A DNA stretch of 7,550 nt from Deltaproteobacteria bacterium (GTDB lineage: Bacteria; Desulfobacterota; JAFDIG01), in NCBI GenBank assembly GCA_019308145.1, contig JAFDIG010000104.1:1-7550 (forward strand), written 5' to 3'. This document shows positions 1 through 5,698 of this stretch, piece after piece. Both the position numbers and the translations under genes were made by a program. Within the stretch, counting starts at the first letter, position 1; each line of letters opens with the position of its first letter. Below the pieces are notes generated by a model. It was not told where the DNA came from. It worked only from the letters and a program-made list of their open reading frames with translations, and did not search any database.

Positions 1-109
1 CTATTTCAGCCTTTTCTTTTCCAAAAGAAAAAGGAACAAGAAGGCTCATTAAAATAAAAGTTGTTATTAAAAAAAAGGTAAAAAAGATTATATTTCTTTT
101 TTTTATCAT
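1..109 (-). CDS. Exported protein, N-terminal fragment (signal peptide)
   Basis: This is a partial gene too short to be caught as a full ORF: 36 codons are visible before it leaves the window at position 1. It starts at ATG (107-109), with AAAGGAG at 120-126 placed 10 nt upstream, and has no stop codon inside the window. The protein begins MIKKRNIIFFTFFL and continues as an unbroken hydrophobic stretch to about residue 29, then turns hydrophilic (KEKAEI). That is a basic n-region followed by a long h-region, the shape of a Sec signal peptide or an N-terminal membrane anchor. A signal-peptidase site near SFG is possible. I see no lipobox cysteine in the visible part. It lies 40 nt downstream of the radical SAM gene on the same strand, so it is probably the fourth gene of the glycan-export operon. 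Its function cannot be told from this fragment. Confidence 0.7.
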   Translation of the reverse strand, partial: MIKKRNIIFFTFFLITTFILMSLLVPFSFGKEKAEI

Positions 110-117
110 TTTTTGTT

Positions 118-126
118 TTCTCCTTT
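118..126 (-). promoter_or_regulatory. Ribosome binding site of the truncated exported-protein gene
   Basis: Read on the minus strand, AAAGGAG lies 10 nt before the ATG at 109. The spacing is a little long but usable. It supports translation of the fragment at the left edge as a real gene, and it contrasts with the export genes upstream, which lack such a site. Confidence 0.55.
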
Positions 127-149
127 CTTTAAATGTTTTTAAGCTTTAG

Positions 150-1142
150 TTATCCTTGCACAGATTTGAGTTTGGTATCATTCTTTATTTTGAAAAAGAT
201 TTTCTGAGCAGGGGTGTTTCTAACCCATATGTCACCTCCTCTCAAATTCTCAATTTTAACCTGATTGGTTGACCACACATCGCAATCTTTACAGATAGAG
301 ATCTTATCAAATTCACCTTTTTCATGTTTTTTCCTATATTCTTCAAATCTTTTACTTTCCCAAAGGGATCTAAGGCTTTTCTTTTTTACATTTCCAATAA
401 TTTCATCTGCAAAGATATCCTCACAACAAAGAACCATATCACCATCCCATGTGATTACCATCATCTCATATAAGAGATAACAAGGAGTTCTATTTAATGG
501 TTTATCAAGGAATTTTCGTGTTGGAATAGGGCGATAATGAGCTATCATTACCTCTTCTACACGATCGATCCAGCGATTGATAAATGGATCAACCATATTT
601 TCCATGCCTGGCAAAACTACCATGTTGAGCTTTATTAAAGGTTTACTGTTTTTCATCCCTTTTTTTATCTTTAAAAGTTCATTTAAATTTGTTTCAACTT
701 GTGTAAGTGTCCCACCTTTTCTATAATGAGCAAACAATTTTGGATCAATGCCATCTATACTTATTCCTATCCAATCTATCTCAGCATCTAAGAGTTTTTT
801 ACTCATAGAAGGGGTAAGAAGCATTCCATTTGTCAGAAAGCCTATTTTGATGTTTGGCTTTTTCTTTCCATATTTTATAATCTCAATCAAATCAGGATGT
901 AAAAGAGGTTCTCCAACCCCAAAAGTCTCTACATTTACCTCTTTCTCCCATGTTCCAATCTCATCTAAAATCTTTTGCCAAAGAGTTTTTTCCATAAATC
1001 CCTGGGCACGTTTTCTCTTTACCTGTTCGCTATGAAAATGGCACATTATACATTTTAAATTACATCTGTTAGTAATTTCAAGAATAACGCAGTTAGGAAG
1101 CTCTCTTATCTTTTTATTTTTTTTAAACCCTTTAAAAAGCAT
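150..1142 (-). CDS. Radical SAM protein with SPASM-like C-terminal domain
   Basis: A 330-aa radical SAM enzyme, substrate unknown. The canonical CxxxCxxC cluster motif is C27, C31, C34 (CNLKCIMC), which binds the 4Fe-4S cluster that cleaves S-adenosylmethionine. GVGEP at 75-79 is the SAM-binding 'GGE'-type motif. FLTNGMLL (about 102-109) and IGISIDG (125-131) are typical barrel strands of the family. The C-terminal part has C221, C239, C240, C284 and C287 (CKDC), a reduced SPASM/twitch-like set that could hold one auxiliary cluster. The ORF can be extended to a TTG at 1208, but those 22 residues are read from another frame of the ATPase gene upstream. ATG 1142 lies 11 nt after the ATPase stop and gives the usual distance to the first cysteine. 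Only a weak AGG-type ribosome site precedes it. Its position directly after an ABC glycan exporter suggests work on the exported polymer or a sugar precursor; this is inferred from context only. Confidence 0.88.
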   Translation of the reverse strand: MLFKGFKKNKKIRELPNCVILEITNRCNLKCIMCHFHSEQVKRKRAQGFMEKTLWQKILDEIGTWEKEVNVETFGVGEPLLHPDLIEIIKYGKKKPNIKIGFLTNGMLLTPSMSKKLLDAEIDWIGISIDGIDPKLFAHYRKGGTLTQVETNLNELLKIKKGMKNSKPLIKLNMVVLPGMENMVDPFINRWIDRVEEVMIAHYRPIPTRKFLDKPLNRTPCYLLYEMMVITWDGDMVLCCEDIFADEIIGNVKKKSLRSLWESKRFEEYRKKHEKGEFDKISICKDCDVWSTNQVKIENLRGGDIWVRNTPAQKIFFKIKNDTKLKSVQG

Positions 1143-1153
1143 TTTAAAACCTA

Positions 1154-2329
1154 TTATACCTTCCAGCGATGTTCCATAAAAAATAATCCGCGACCAGTAA
1201 ACTCGCAAGATTCTATTTCGATCTCTCCTTCTTGATCCTTTCTGTCATAAACATGCAAACCTGTTTCATCAAAAAGAACTACCGCTACTTTATATCTACC
1301 TTCAAGCAGAAGAGGTGAGTCAAAATATATAAAGATATCCTTTTCACCATCAACAAAAAACGGTTCAACGCCATCCAATTTTGTGCTTGTTGCAAAACAT
1401 TCTACAAGATCATTTCTATATATTCCTACACCCAAATGGAATCTCCTGCCGTTATTTTGGTTTTTAACCTTTATTTTTACTACTATTTCCTTTTTTTCTT
1501 CTTTTTCTATATTCAAAATCCAGGCTGAAACTGAATCAAGGAATGAATTTTTTTCAATATAAATTTTAGTCTCTTGTTTACTTTTTTTGCTGTTTTTTTC
1601 TCTTTCATAGTCGGTATATTCACGTATAACAGTTTTGGGGTCGCCAATAGCCATTATTTTCCCCTGTTTTAGCCAGAGTACCCTATCACATATCTCTCTT
1701 ATATGGTAAAGGCTATGGGAACAAAAAAGGATGGTTTTTTTTTCTTTTTTAAAGCCGATCATACGGTCAAGACATTTTTTTTGAAAATGTTGATCCCCAA
1801 CTGCCAAAACCTCATCAACAACTAATATATCAGGGTCAACACTAACTGCTACAGAAAAAGCTAACCTTAAATACATACCAGATGAATATGTTTTAACAGG
1901 TCTATCAATAAAATCCTCTAATTCTGAAAAAGATATAATATCATTGATCTTTTCATCAATCGTTTTTTTATCAAACCCAAGCATAGATGCTGCTAAATAG
2001 ATATTGCTTCTTCCAGTAAAATCTGGATGAAAGCCAACTCCAAGCTCGAGCAATGCTGAAACTGTACCATTCATTTCTATTGTACCATAAGAAGGGGCAA
2101 CTGTTCGGCTTATAAGTTTAAGTAATGTGCTTTTTCCTGCACCATTTTCACCAATAATCCCAAGGGTTTCACCTTCATATACATCAAATGTTACTTTATT
2201 TAATGCAAAAAATGGGTGCCGATACAGTTTTTTCTTAAAGGTTATTAACTCTATTAATCTATGTATTGGCCTGTCGTAAAAGTAATATATCTTAGTTAGA
2301 TCCTTTACCTTTATTTTGTTCTTTTCCAT
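1154..2329 (-). CDS. Wzt-like ABC transporter ATPase for polysaccharide export
   Basis: A 391-aa ATPase that would power export of a finished O-antigen or other surface glycan across the inner membrane with the permease encoded just upstream. Visible motifs: Walker A GENGAGKST (60-68), signature YSSGM (148-152, the degenerate form usual in this export subfamily), Walker B DILVVDEV (167-174), and H-loop histidine H205. The LELGVGFHPDFTGRSNIYL stretch (95-112) is typical of polysaccharide/teichoic-acid exporters. After about residue 255 there is an extra, beta-rich domain of about 130 residues, as in Wzt proteins that recognise a terminal modification on the glycan chain. The ATG follows the permease stop without a gap (TAAATG) and has no Shine-Dalgarno sequence, so translation is probably coupled to the permease. 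A run of nine A lies in the coding sequence at 1735-1743. The family is certain; the glycan is not known. Confidence 0.95.
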   Translation of the reverse strand: MEKNKIKVKDLTKIYYFYDRPIHRLIELITFKKKLYRHPFFALNKVTFDVYEGETLGIIGENGAGKSTLLKLISRTVAPSYGTIEMNGTVSALLELGVGFHPDFTGRSNIYLAASMLGFDKKTIDEKINDIISFSELEDFIDRPVKTYSSGMYLRLAFSVAVSVDPDILVVDEVLAVGDQHFQKKCLDRMIGFKKEKKTILFCSHSLYHIREICDRVLWLKQGKIMAIGDPKTVIREYTDYEREKNSKKSKQETKIYIEKNSFLDSVSAWILNIEKEEKKEIVVKIKVKNQNNGRRFHLGVGIYRNDLVECFATSTKLDGVEPFFVDGEKDIFIYFDSPLLLEGRYKVAVVLFDETGLHVYDRKDQEGEIEIESCEFTGRGLFFMEHRWKV

Positions 2330-3118
2330 TTATATGACATCAGCAAATTTTACCTTTAGTTTTTTAAAAACAAAATCACCTAAAATAAGAAAGAAGATAG
2401 AAATAGAGCTAAAGTATATAGTGCCCCAGTTAATGTTTAGTTTGCCTTCAAGGATGATAGATCTGTAAAGCTCTACCATATGAGTAATAGGATTTATTGT
2501 AATAAATATACGAAAGTGTTCTGGCACCAGATATTCTGGATATACGATCGGAGTAACAAAAAACCAAAATATAATAGCTGCATTTATAAGTTGGAATGTA
2601 TCCCTAAAGAATGCATTTATTCCTGATAGTATCCAGCCTAATCCCATTGTTAATATGAATTGTAAAAACATAGGAATAGGTAAAAGTAAAAGAGCTAAAA
2701 GGTTAGGGATCCTTCCCATAAAAGCAAGAACAGCTATAAAAAGGAGAAAGCCTATAAATTGTTGAAAAAAGCTTGAGAGAACAAGAGAAGGAGTAAGTAT
2801 TTCAGAGGGAAATATTACAGATTTGATAAGATTTCCATTTTCAACGATTGAATTAGTGGAGCGGATGATTGCCTCTTGAAAAGCGATCCAAGGCCAGAAT
2901 CCGCAAAAAAGAAATTCAACAAAGTTATAAGGAACCTCACCAAGTTTTACTCTAATAATTGATGTAAAGAGCACTGAATATATAATCAAAAGAAAAATAG
3001 GGTTGATCACCGTCCAGACAAAACCTATTGCTGAACCAGTATACCTTAAAGCAATGTCTCTTTTAACAAGTGTAAAAAGAAGATTTCTATGAGAAAAAAG
3101 TGTACGGATAGAACTCAT
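2330..3118 (-). CDS. Wzm-like ABC-2 type polysaccharide export permease
   Basis: A 262-aa inner-membrane permease, the membrane half of the exporter formed with the ATPase that follows. The opening RDIALRYTGSAIGFVWTVINP (20-40) and the loop NGNLIKSVIFPSEIL (94-108) are hallmarks of the ABC-2 family that exports O-antigen, capsule or teichoic acid. I see about six hydrophobic spans, near 30-56, 64-84, 112-134, 138-162, 174-196 and 231-252, which is the usual number for Wzm. Length is also normal. The start is well fixed: an in-frame TAA lies two codons upstream, and no other start codon occurs in the next 28 codons. There is no Shine-Dalgarno sequence, and a promoter -10 box lies only 6 nt before the ATG, so the transcript is predicted to begin at or next to the start codon. 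Confidence 0.95.
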   Translation of the reverse strand: MSSIRTLFSHRNLLFTLVKRDIALRYTGSAIGFVWTVINPIFLLIIYSVLFTSIIRVKLGEVPYNFVEFLFCGFWPWIAFQEAIIRSTNSIVENGNLIKSVIFPSEILTPSLVLSSFFQQFIGFLLFIAVLAFMGRIPNLLALLLLPIPMFLQFILTMGLGWILSGINAFFRDTFQLINAAIIFWFFVTPIVYPEYLVPEHFRIFITINPITHMVELYRSIILEGKLNINWGTIYFSSISIFFLILGDFVFKKLKVKFADVI

Positions 3119-3124
3119 ATTTTA

Positions 3125-3153
3125 ATCATATTTAATTATTATTAAGGAGTCAA
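3125..3153 (-). promoter_or_regulatory. Sigma-70-type promoter of the glycan-export operon
   Basis: On the minus strand, TTGACT (3148-3153) and TATGAT (3125-3130) are separated by exactly 17 nt, each one base away from the -35 and -10 consensus. It lies in the 48-nt gap between the sulfurtransferase stop and the permease start. The -10 box ends 6 nt before the ATG at 3118, so a normal start distance puts +1 on or beside the A of ATG. Confidence 0.7.
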
Positions 3154-3166
3154 GAATAGTAAAAAA

Positions 3167-4141
3167 TTAAATAATCAGATCTTCTGTTATCTTAGGGGAG
3201 CAGGCAACAACCTTGATCCTTTCTTCTTTATCTATGGTTTCTGTAATAACAGAAACCTCTTTATTGCTATTAGCATCGCTGTATCTTACACAAATAGAAG
3301 CAGCAAGATAAAGATCAGTCATTTCTTTTCCATAAGGAACCAATCCTATTGGGCCAGGATAATTTTCTACCTTAAACCACCTATCATCATTTTGGATAAG
3401 CAACATAATCTTCTCGTTTTCTATTTTATTACGACCAACAACCAATTTAAAATTATCAGAAATTCTTAAGTGACGACCAATCTTAAGAAGTTCTAAATCC
3501 CTTGGTTTAAAATCTTTTCTATGACTTATAAGATCTTTTAATCGCTCAGAAAATCTTGGATCTGTTAGCAAACAGCCTCCTGCAGAGCCAGGATATTCAA
3601 GAATACCAAGTTTTTTAGCTAATTCTATTTGTGGTTTGCGAGAACGTCCAGTAAAGCCATAAAGTTTAGTTCGATCAACCAGCTTTTCTTTTTCCATCCA
3701 TGTTTCTTTTAGCTTTAATGCAGAAAGAGGCCTAAGTATTTTACCTTTATAACCTGAAATCTTTTCGACTGCATTAAGCCCTGATCTTGTTTGGCTCATA
3801 GGCCTTTGACCCAGCACTTCCCCTGTAAAAAGAAAATCCCCGCCTTCTTTTTCCATAAGTTTGCCAGCAGATCTTAACATAAGAGCATGGCAATCTATAC
3901 AGGGGTTTAAGTTTGAACCATATCCATATCTTGGATTTTTGAGCATCTTGATATGTGGCTCAGTAATATCAACCACCTTGAGCTTAATGCCGAGCATCTC
4001 AGCTGCTTTTTCTCCTTTTATCGAATCAAAAAAAGGGGTTTTAAAAGATACACCAACTACTTCTATTCCTTGATCAATTAAAATCTTTGCAGCCAAGATA
4101 GAGTCAAGTCCTCCTGATAACAATCCAAATGCCTTAACCAT
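3167..4141 (-). CDS. PP-loop ATPase, ThiI/MnmA-like tRNA sulfurtransferase family
   Basis: A 324-aa protein that very likely adenylates a substrate, most probably a tRNA uridine, before sulfur transfer. The PP-loop SGGLDS is at residues 9-14. CIDC gives C81 and C84, and GGCLLTDP gives C190, so three cysteines could bind a 4Fe-4S cluster as in MnmA- and TtuA-type thiolases. ThiI of E. coli is longer and has THUMP and rhodanese domains; neither is visible here. After about residue 215 there is a separate domain (LLKIGRHLRISDNFKLVVG onward) that recalls the RNA-binding NFACT-R-type C-terminus found on such short ThiI-like proteins; that match is from memory. The ATG has no clear ribosome site and sits 21 nt after the tRNA-Glu terminator hairpin, so expression may depend on read-through. 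Often annotated as tRNA 4-thiouridine synthase; the exact modified position is not proven. Confidence 0.8.
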   Translation of the reverse strand: MVKAFGLLSGGLDSILAAKILIDQGIEVVGVSFKTPFFDSIKGEKAAEMLGIKLKVVDITEPHIKMLKNPRYGYGSNLNPCIDCHALMLRSAGKLMEKEGGDFLFTGEVLGQRPMSQTRSGLNAVEKISGYKGKILRPLSALKLKETWMEKEKLVDRTKLYGFTGRSRKPQIELAKKLGILEYPGSAGGCLLTDPRFSERLKDLISHRKDFKPRDLELLKIGRHLRISDNFKLVVGRNKIENEKIMLLIQNDDRWFKVENYPGPIGLVPYGKEMTDLYLAASICVRYSDANSNKEVSVITETIDKEERIKVVACSPKITEDLII

Positions 4142-4162
4142 TTGTTGTAAACTCTAAAAAAT

Positions 4163-4192
4163 AAAGGGTTGGATCAAAAAATCCATCCCTTT
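4163..4192 (-). terminator. Rho-independent terminator after tRNA-Glu
   Basis: A 12-bp stem with one T:T mismatch (arms 4163-4174 and 4181-4192) closes a 6-nt A/T loop. On the minus strand the stem is followed by A and then six T, ending at 4156. It lies 10 nt after the tRNA CCA end, so it should end the tRNA transcript. The plus-strand reading is also followed by T residues, so it could act both ways, although no plus-strand gene needs it. It lies directly in front of the sulfurtransferase gene. Confidence 0.8.
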
Positions 4193-4202
4193 TTTGTATG
4201 AT

Positions 4203-4278
4203 TGGTGGTCCCAACGGGAATCGAACCCGTGTTTTCGGCGTGAGAGGCCGATGTCCTAGGCCGCTAGACGATGGGACC
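4203..4278 (-). tRNA. tRNA-Glu, anticodon CUC, with encoded CCA
   Basis: A complete 76-nt cloverleaf. The acceptor stem GGTCCCA/TGGGACC pairs over all 7 bp, with discriminator A and an encoded CCA (4203-4205). The D stem is GTCT/GGAC. The anticodon stem TCGGC/GCCGA closes the 7-nt loop CTCTCAC (4240-4246), giving anticodon CUC at 4242-4244, which reads GAG. The T arm is ACGGG-TTCGATT-CCCGT. U8 is present, the position that ThiI-type enzymes thiolate. The gene has its own promoter and terminator and separates the acid-catabolism operon from the sulfurtransferase gene. A CUC isoacceptor is an addition to the UUC form that reads both Glu codons, so another tRNA-Glu should exist elsewhere in the genome. 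Confidence 0.97.
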
Positions 4279-4291
4279 TTTTTTAAAATTT

Positions 4292-4320
4292 AGACTACTT
4301 TATAAAAATGGATTTGTCAA
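4292..4320 (-). promoter_or_regulatory. Promoter of tRNA-Glu
   Basis: On the minus strand, a perfect TTGACA -35 box (4315-4320) is followed after 17 nt by TAGTCT (4292-4297), which keeps the key T1, A2 and T6 of a -10 box. The mature tRNA begins 13 nt after the -10, leaving a short leader for RNase P. The -35 box begins 4 nt after the stop codon of the lyase gene. The -10 is imperfect, so the exact hexamer is less certain than the -35. Confidence 0.65.
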
Positions 4321-4324
4321 TTTT

Positions 4325-5197
4325 TTATTTATATTTCTCTTCCATCTCCTTTATTTTAGGCAAACCTATAATCTCATTGAATTCTGCCCATTTGATAAGT
4401 TTATCAAGATATTGCTTAGCTGAGCCAGTCTCCTTTAATATTTTAAAAATTTGGTTTACCGCATTTGTAGTTGCCCACAGAGATGTTAGGGGAAAAGCGA
4501 TTAGCTTAAAGCCAAGATCTTCTGCATCTTTAGCATTAATAACAGGTGTTTTACCACCTTCAATTAGATTTACAAGAAGAGGAGCTTTAATTTCCTTAAT
4601 GGCGCTTTTCATTTGTTCAAGATTTTCGTATGCTTCAATAAAAATAAAATCTGCACCTGCATCCCTATATGCTTTTGCTCTTCTAATTGCCTCATTAAAA
4701 CCATCTGTAGCAATTGCATCTGTACGTGCACCAACAACAAAATTAGGATCTTCTTTATCTCTTGCATCAACAGCAGCTTTTATTTTGGATACCATTTCAT
4801 CAACCGAGATAATCTGTTTCCCTGACAAATGTCCACATCTTTTAGGCCATACCTGATCTTCAATGAATAATCCAGCTGCTCCTGCTTTAATAAACTCCTT
4901 GATAGTTCTAAAAACATTTATTGGGTTTCCATATCCAGTATCAGCATCCGCAAGAACAGGAATGTTAACTGCTCTTGCTATGTATTGAACTCTATCACAC
5001 ATCTCTTTAAAACAAACAAGTCCTACATCTGGTTGTCCAAGGAGTGTCGCAGCAACACCATAGCCAGTATGAGCGATCATTCTAAATCCAGCCCTTTCAG
5101 CAAGGATAGCAGTTAAGGCATCATAAACACCTGGTAATATAATTGCCTCAGGTTGATTCAATAAAAGACGAAACTTCGTGGTTACTTTCTCTTCCAC
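4325..5197 (-). CDS. Isocitrate lyase/PEP mutase family C-C lyase, probable 2,3-dimethylmalate lyase
   Basis: A 290-aa TIM-barrel lyase that cleaves a branched 2-hydroxy acid by retro-aldol/Claisen chemistry. The lyase signature KRCGH is at 119-123, with catalytic C121, which rules out PEP mutase proper. Metal-site residues lie in DADTGYGN (84-91) and IED (111-113), and the substrate loop in TGYGVAATLLGQPD (44-57). The stretch after the signature reads HLSGK, whereas the E. coli methylisocitrate lyase PrpB has HRPNK as I recall it; this leans toward the dimethylmalate lyase/oxaloacetase side of the family. If so, the products are propionate and pyruvate; if it is a methylisocitrate lyase, succinate and pyruvate. 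The start is GTG, overlapping the small-subunit stop by 1 nt (TAGTG), with TAGGAGG 6 nt upstream. It is the last gene of the operon. The class is sure; the substrate is inferred from context. Confidence 0.9.
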   Translation of the reverse strand: MEEKVTTKFRLLLNQPEAIILPGVYDALTAILAERAGFRMIAHTGYGVAATLLGQPDVGLVCFKEMCDRVQYIARAVNIPVLADADTGYGNPINVFRTIKEFIKAGAAGLFIEDQVWPKRCGHLSGKQIISVDEMVSKIKAAVDARDKEDPNFVVGARTDAIATDGFNEAIRRAKAYRDAGADFIFIEAYENLEQMKSAIKEIKAPLLVNLIEGGKTPVINAKDAEDLGFKLIAFPLTSLWATTNAVNQIFKILKETGSAKQYLDKLIKWAEFNEIIGLPKIKEMEEKYK

Positions 5198-5697
5198 TAT
5201 TTACCTCCTATCTTTAACCTTTTTCTTGTATATTCAATAAGTCCTCCTGCTGAAATCAATTCTCTAACAAAATCTGGATAAGGTATGGCTGTAAAGATCT
5301 TGTCTTTTGTAAGATTTTTGATCTTGCCAGAGGATAAATCAATTTCAAGCTCATTGCCATTATCTGTGTTATCAACTGCGTCTTTTGATTCAATAAGAGG
5401 AAGCCCAATATTAATAGCATTTCGGAAAAATATTCTTGCAAAACTCTTGGCTATCACACAAGAGATGCCCGCCCCTTTTATTGATATTGGAGCAATCTCA
5501 CGAGAAGAACCACAGCCAAAATTGGTTGTAGCCATGATAATATCACCAAGTTTTACCCTTTTTGAAAAATTTACATCAATGTTTTCCATACAATGTTTAC
5601 CTAATTCATAAGGATCAGATAAATTCGCATAGCGTGCGGGGATTATTCCGTCTGTATCGATGTTAGCCCCGTATTTGTGAACTCTCCCTTTTATCAT
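5197..5697 (-). CDS. LeuD-type hydro-lyase small subunit, probable dimethylmalate/methyl-acid dehydratase
   Basis: A 166-aa swivelling small subunit that pairs with the large subunit encoded just upstream. NIDTDGIIPARY (12-23), NFGCGSSREIAP (59-70) and AKSFARIFFRNAINIGLPL (83-101) are the conserved blocks of the short isopropylmalate-dehydratase/homoaconitase type found in archaea and anaerobes. The specificity loop after PAR reads YANL (23-26), where characterised archaeal isopropylmalate isomerases carry YLV and homoaconitases YLR. This argues for a different substrate. ATG 5697 follows the large-subunit TAA after one base, and a strong GAGGAGG (5704-5710) sits 6 nt upstream, inside the end of the previous gene. 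The stop overlaps the GTG of the lyase gene. Plain LeuD for leucine synthesis is possible but unlikely beside these neighbours. Confidence 0.92.
   Translation of the reverse strand: MIKGRVHKYGANIDTDGIIPARYANLSDPYELGKHCMENIDVNFSKRVKLGDIIMATTNFGCGSSREIAPISIKGAGISCVIAKSFARIFFRNAINIGLPLIESKDAVDNTDNGNELEIDLSSGKIKNLTKDKIFTAIPYPDFVRELISAGGLIEYTRKRLKIGGK
5204..5210 (-). promoter_or_regulatory. Shine-Dalgarno site that fixes the GTG start of the lyase
   Basis: TAGGAGG on the minus strand, 6 nt before GTG 5197. It lies inside the last codons of the small-subunit gene. It supports the non-ATG start and a coupled, stoichiometric translation of the two genes. Confidence 0.75.
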
Positions 5698-5698
5698 A

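Noticed and set aside
61..120. A/T-run region as a terminator
   Set aside because: The T runs are codons of the signal peptide (Phe, Ile, Lys), and no GC-containing stem precedes them.
1143..1208. TTG start extending the radical SAM protein by 22 residues
   Set aside because: The extension overlaps the ATPase C-terminus in another frame; ATG 1142 fits the gene spacing and the distance to the first cluster cysteine.
4203..4278. tRNA-Glu as the attachment site of an integrated element
   Set aside because: I see no integrase, no direct repeat of the tRNA 3' end and no change of gene style right at the tRNA; the flanks are ordinary chromosomal genes.
4308..4856. 182-aa plus-strand ORF
   Set aside because: It lies opposite the lyase gene, has no family motif or ribosome site, and the minus-strand protein has clear catalytic motifs. 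The other plus-strand ORFs (near 265, 748, 3861, 4613, 5285, 5724, 6263 and 6535) are shadows of the same kind.
5256..5441. 61-aa minus-strand ORF
   Set aside because: It is an alternate frame inside the small-subunit gene, which keeps all its conserved blocks.
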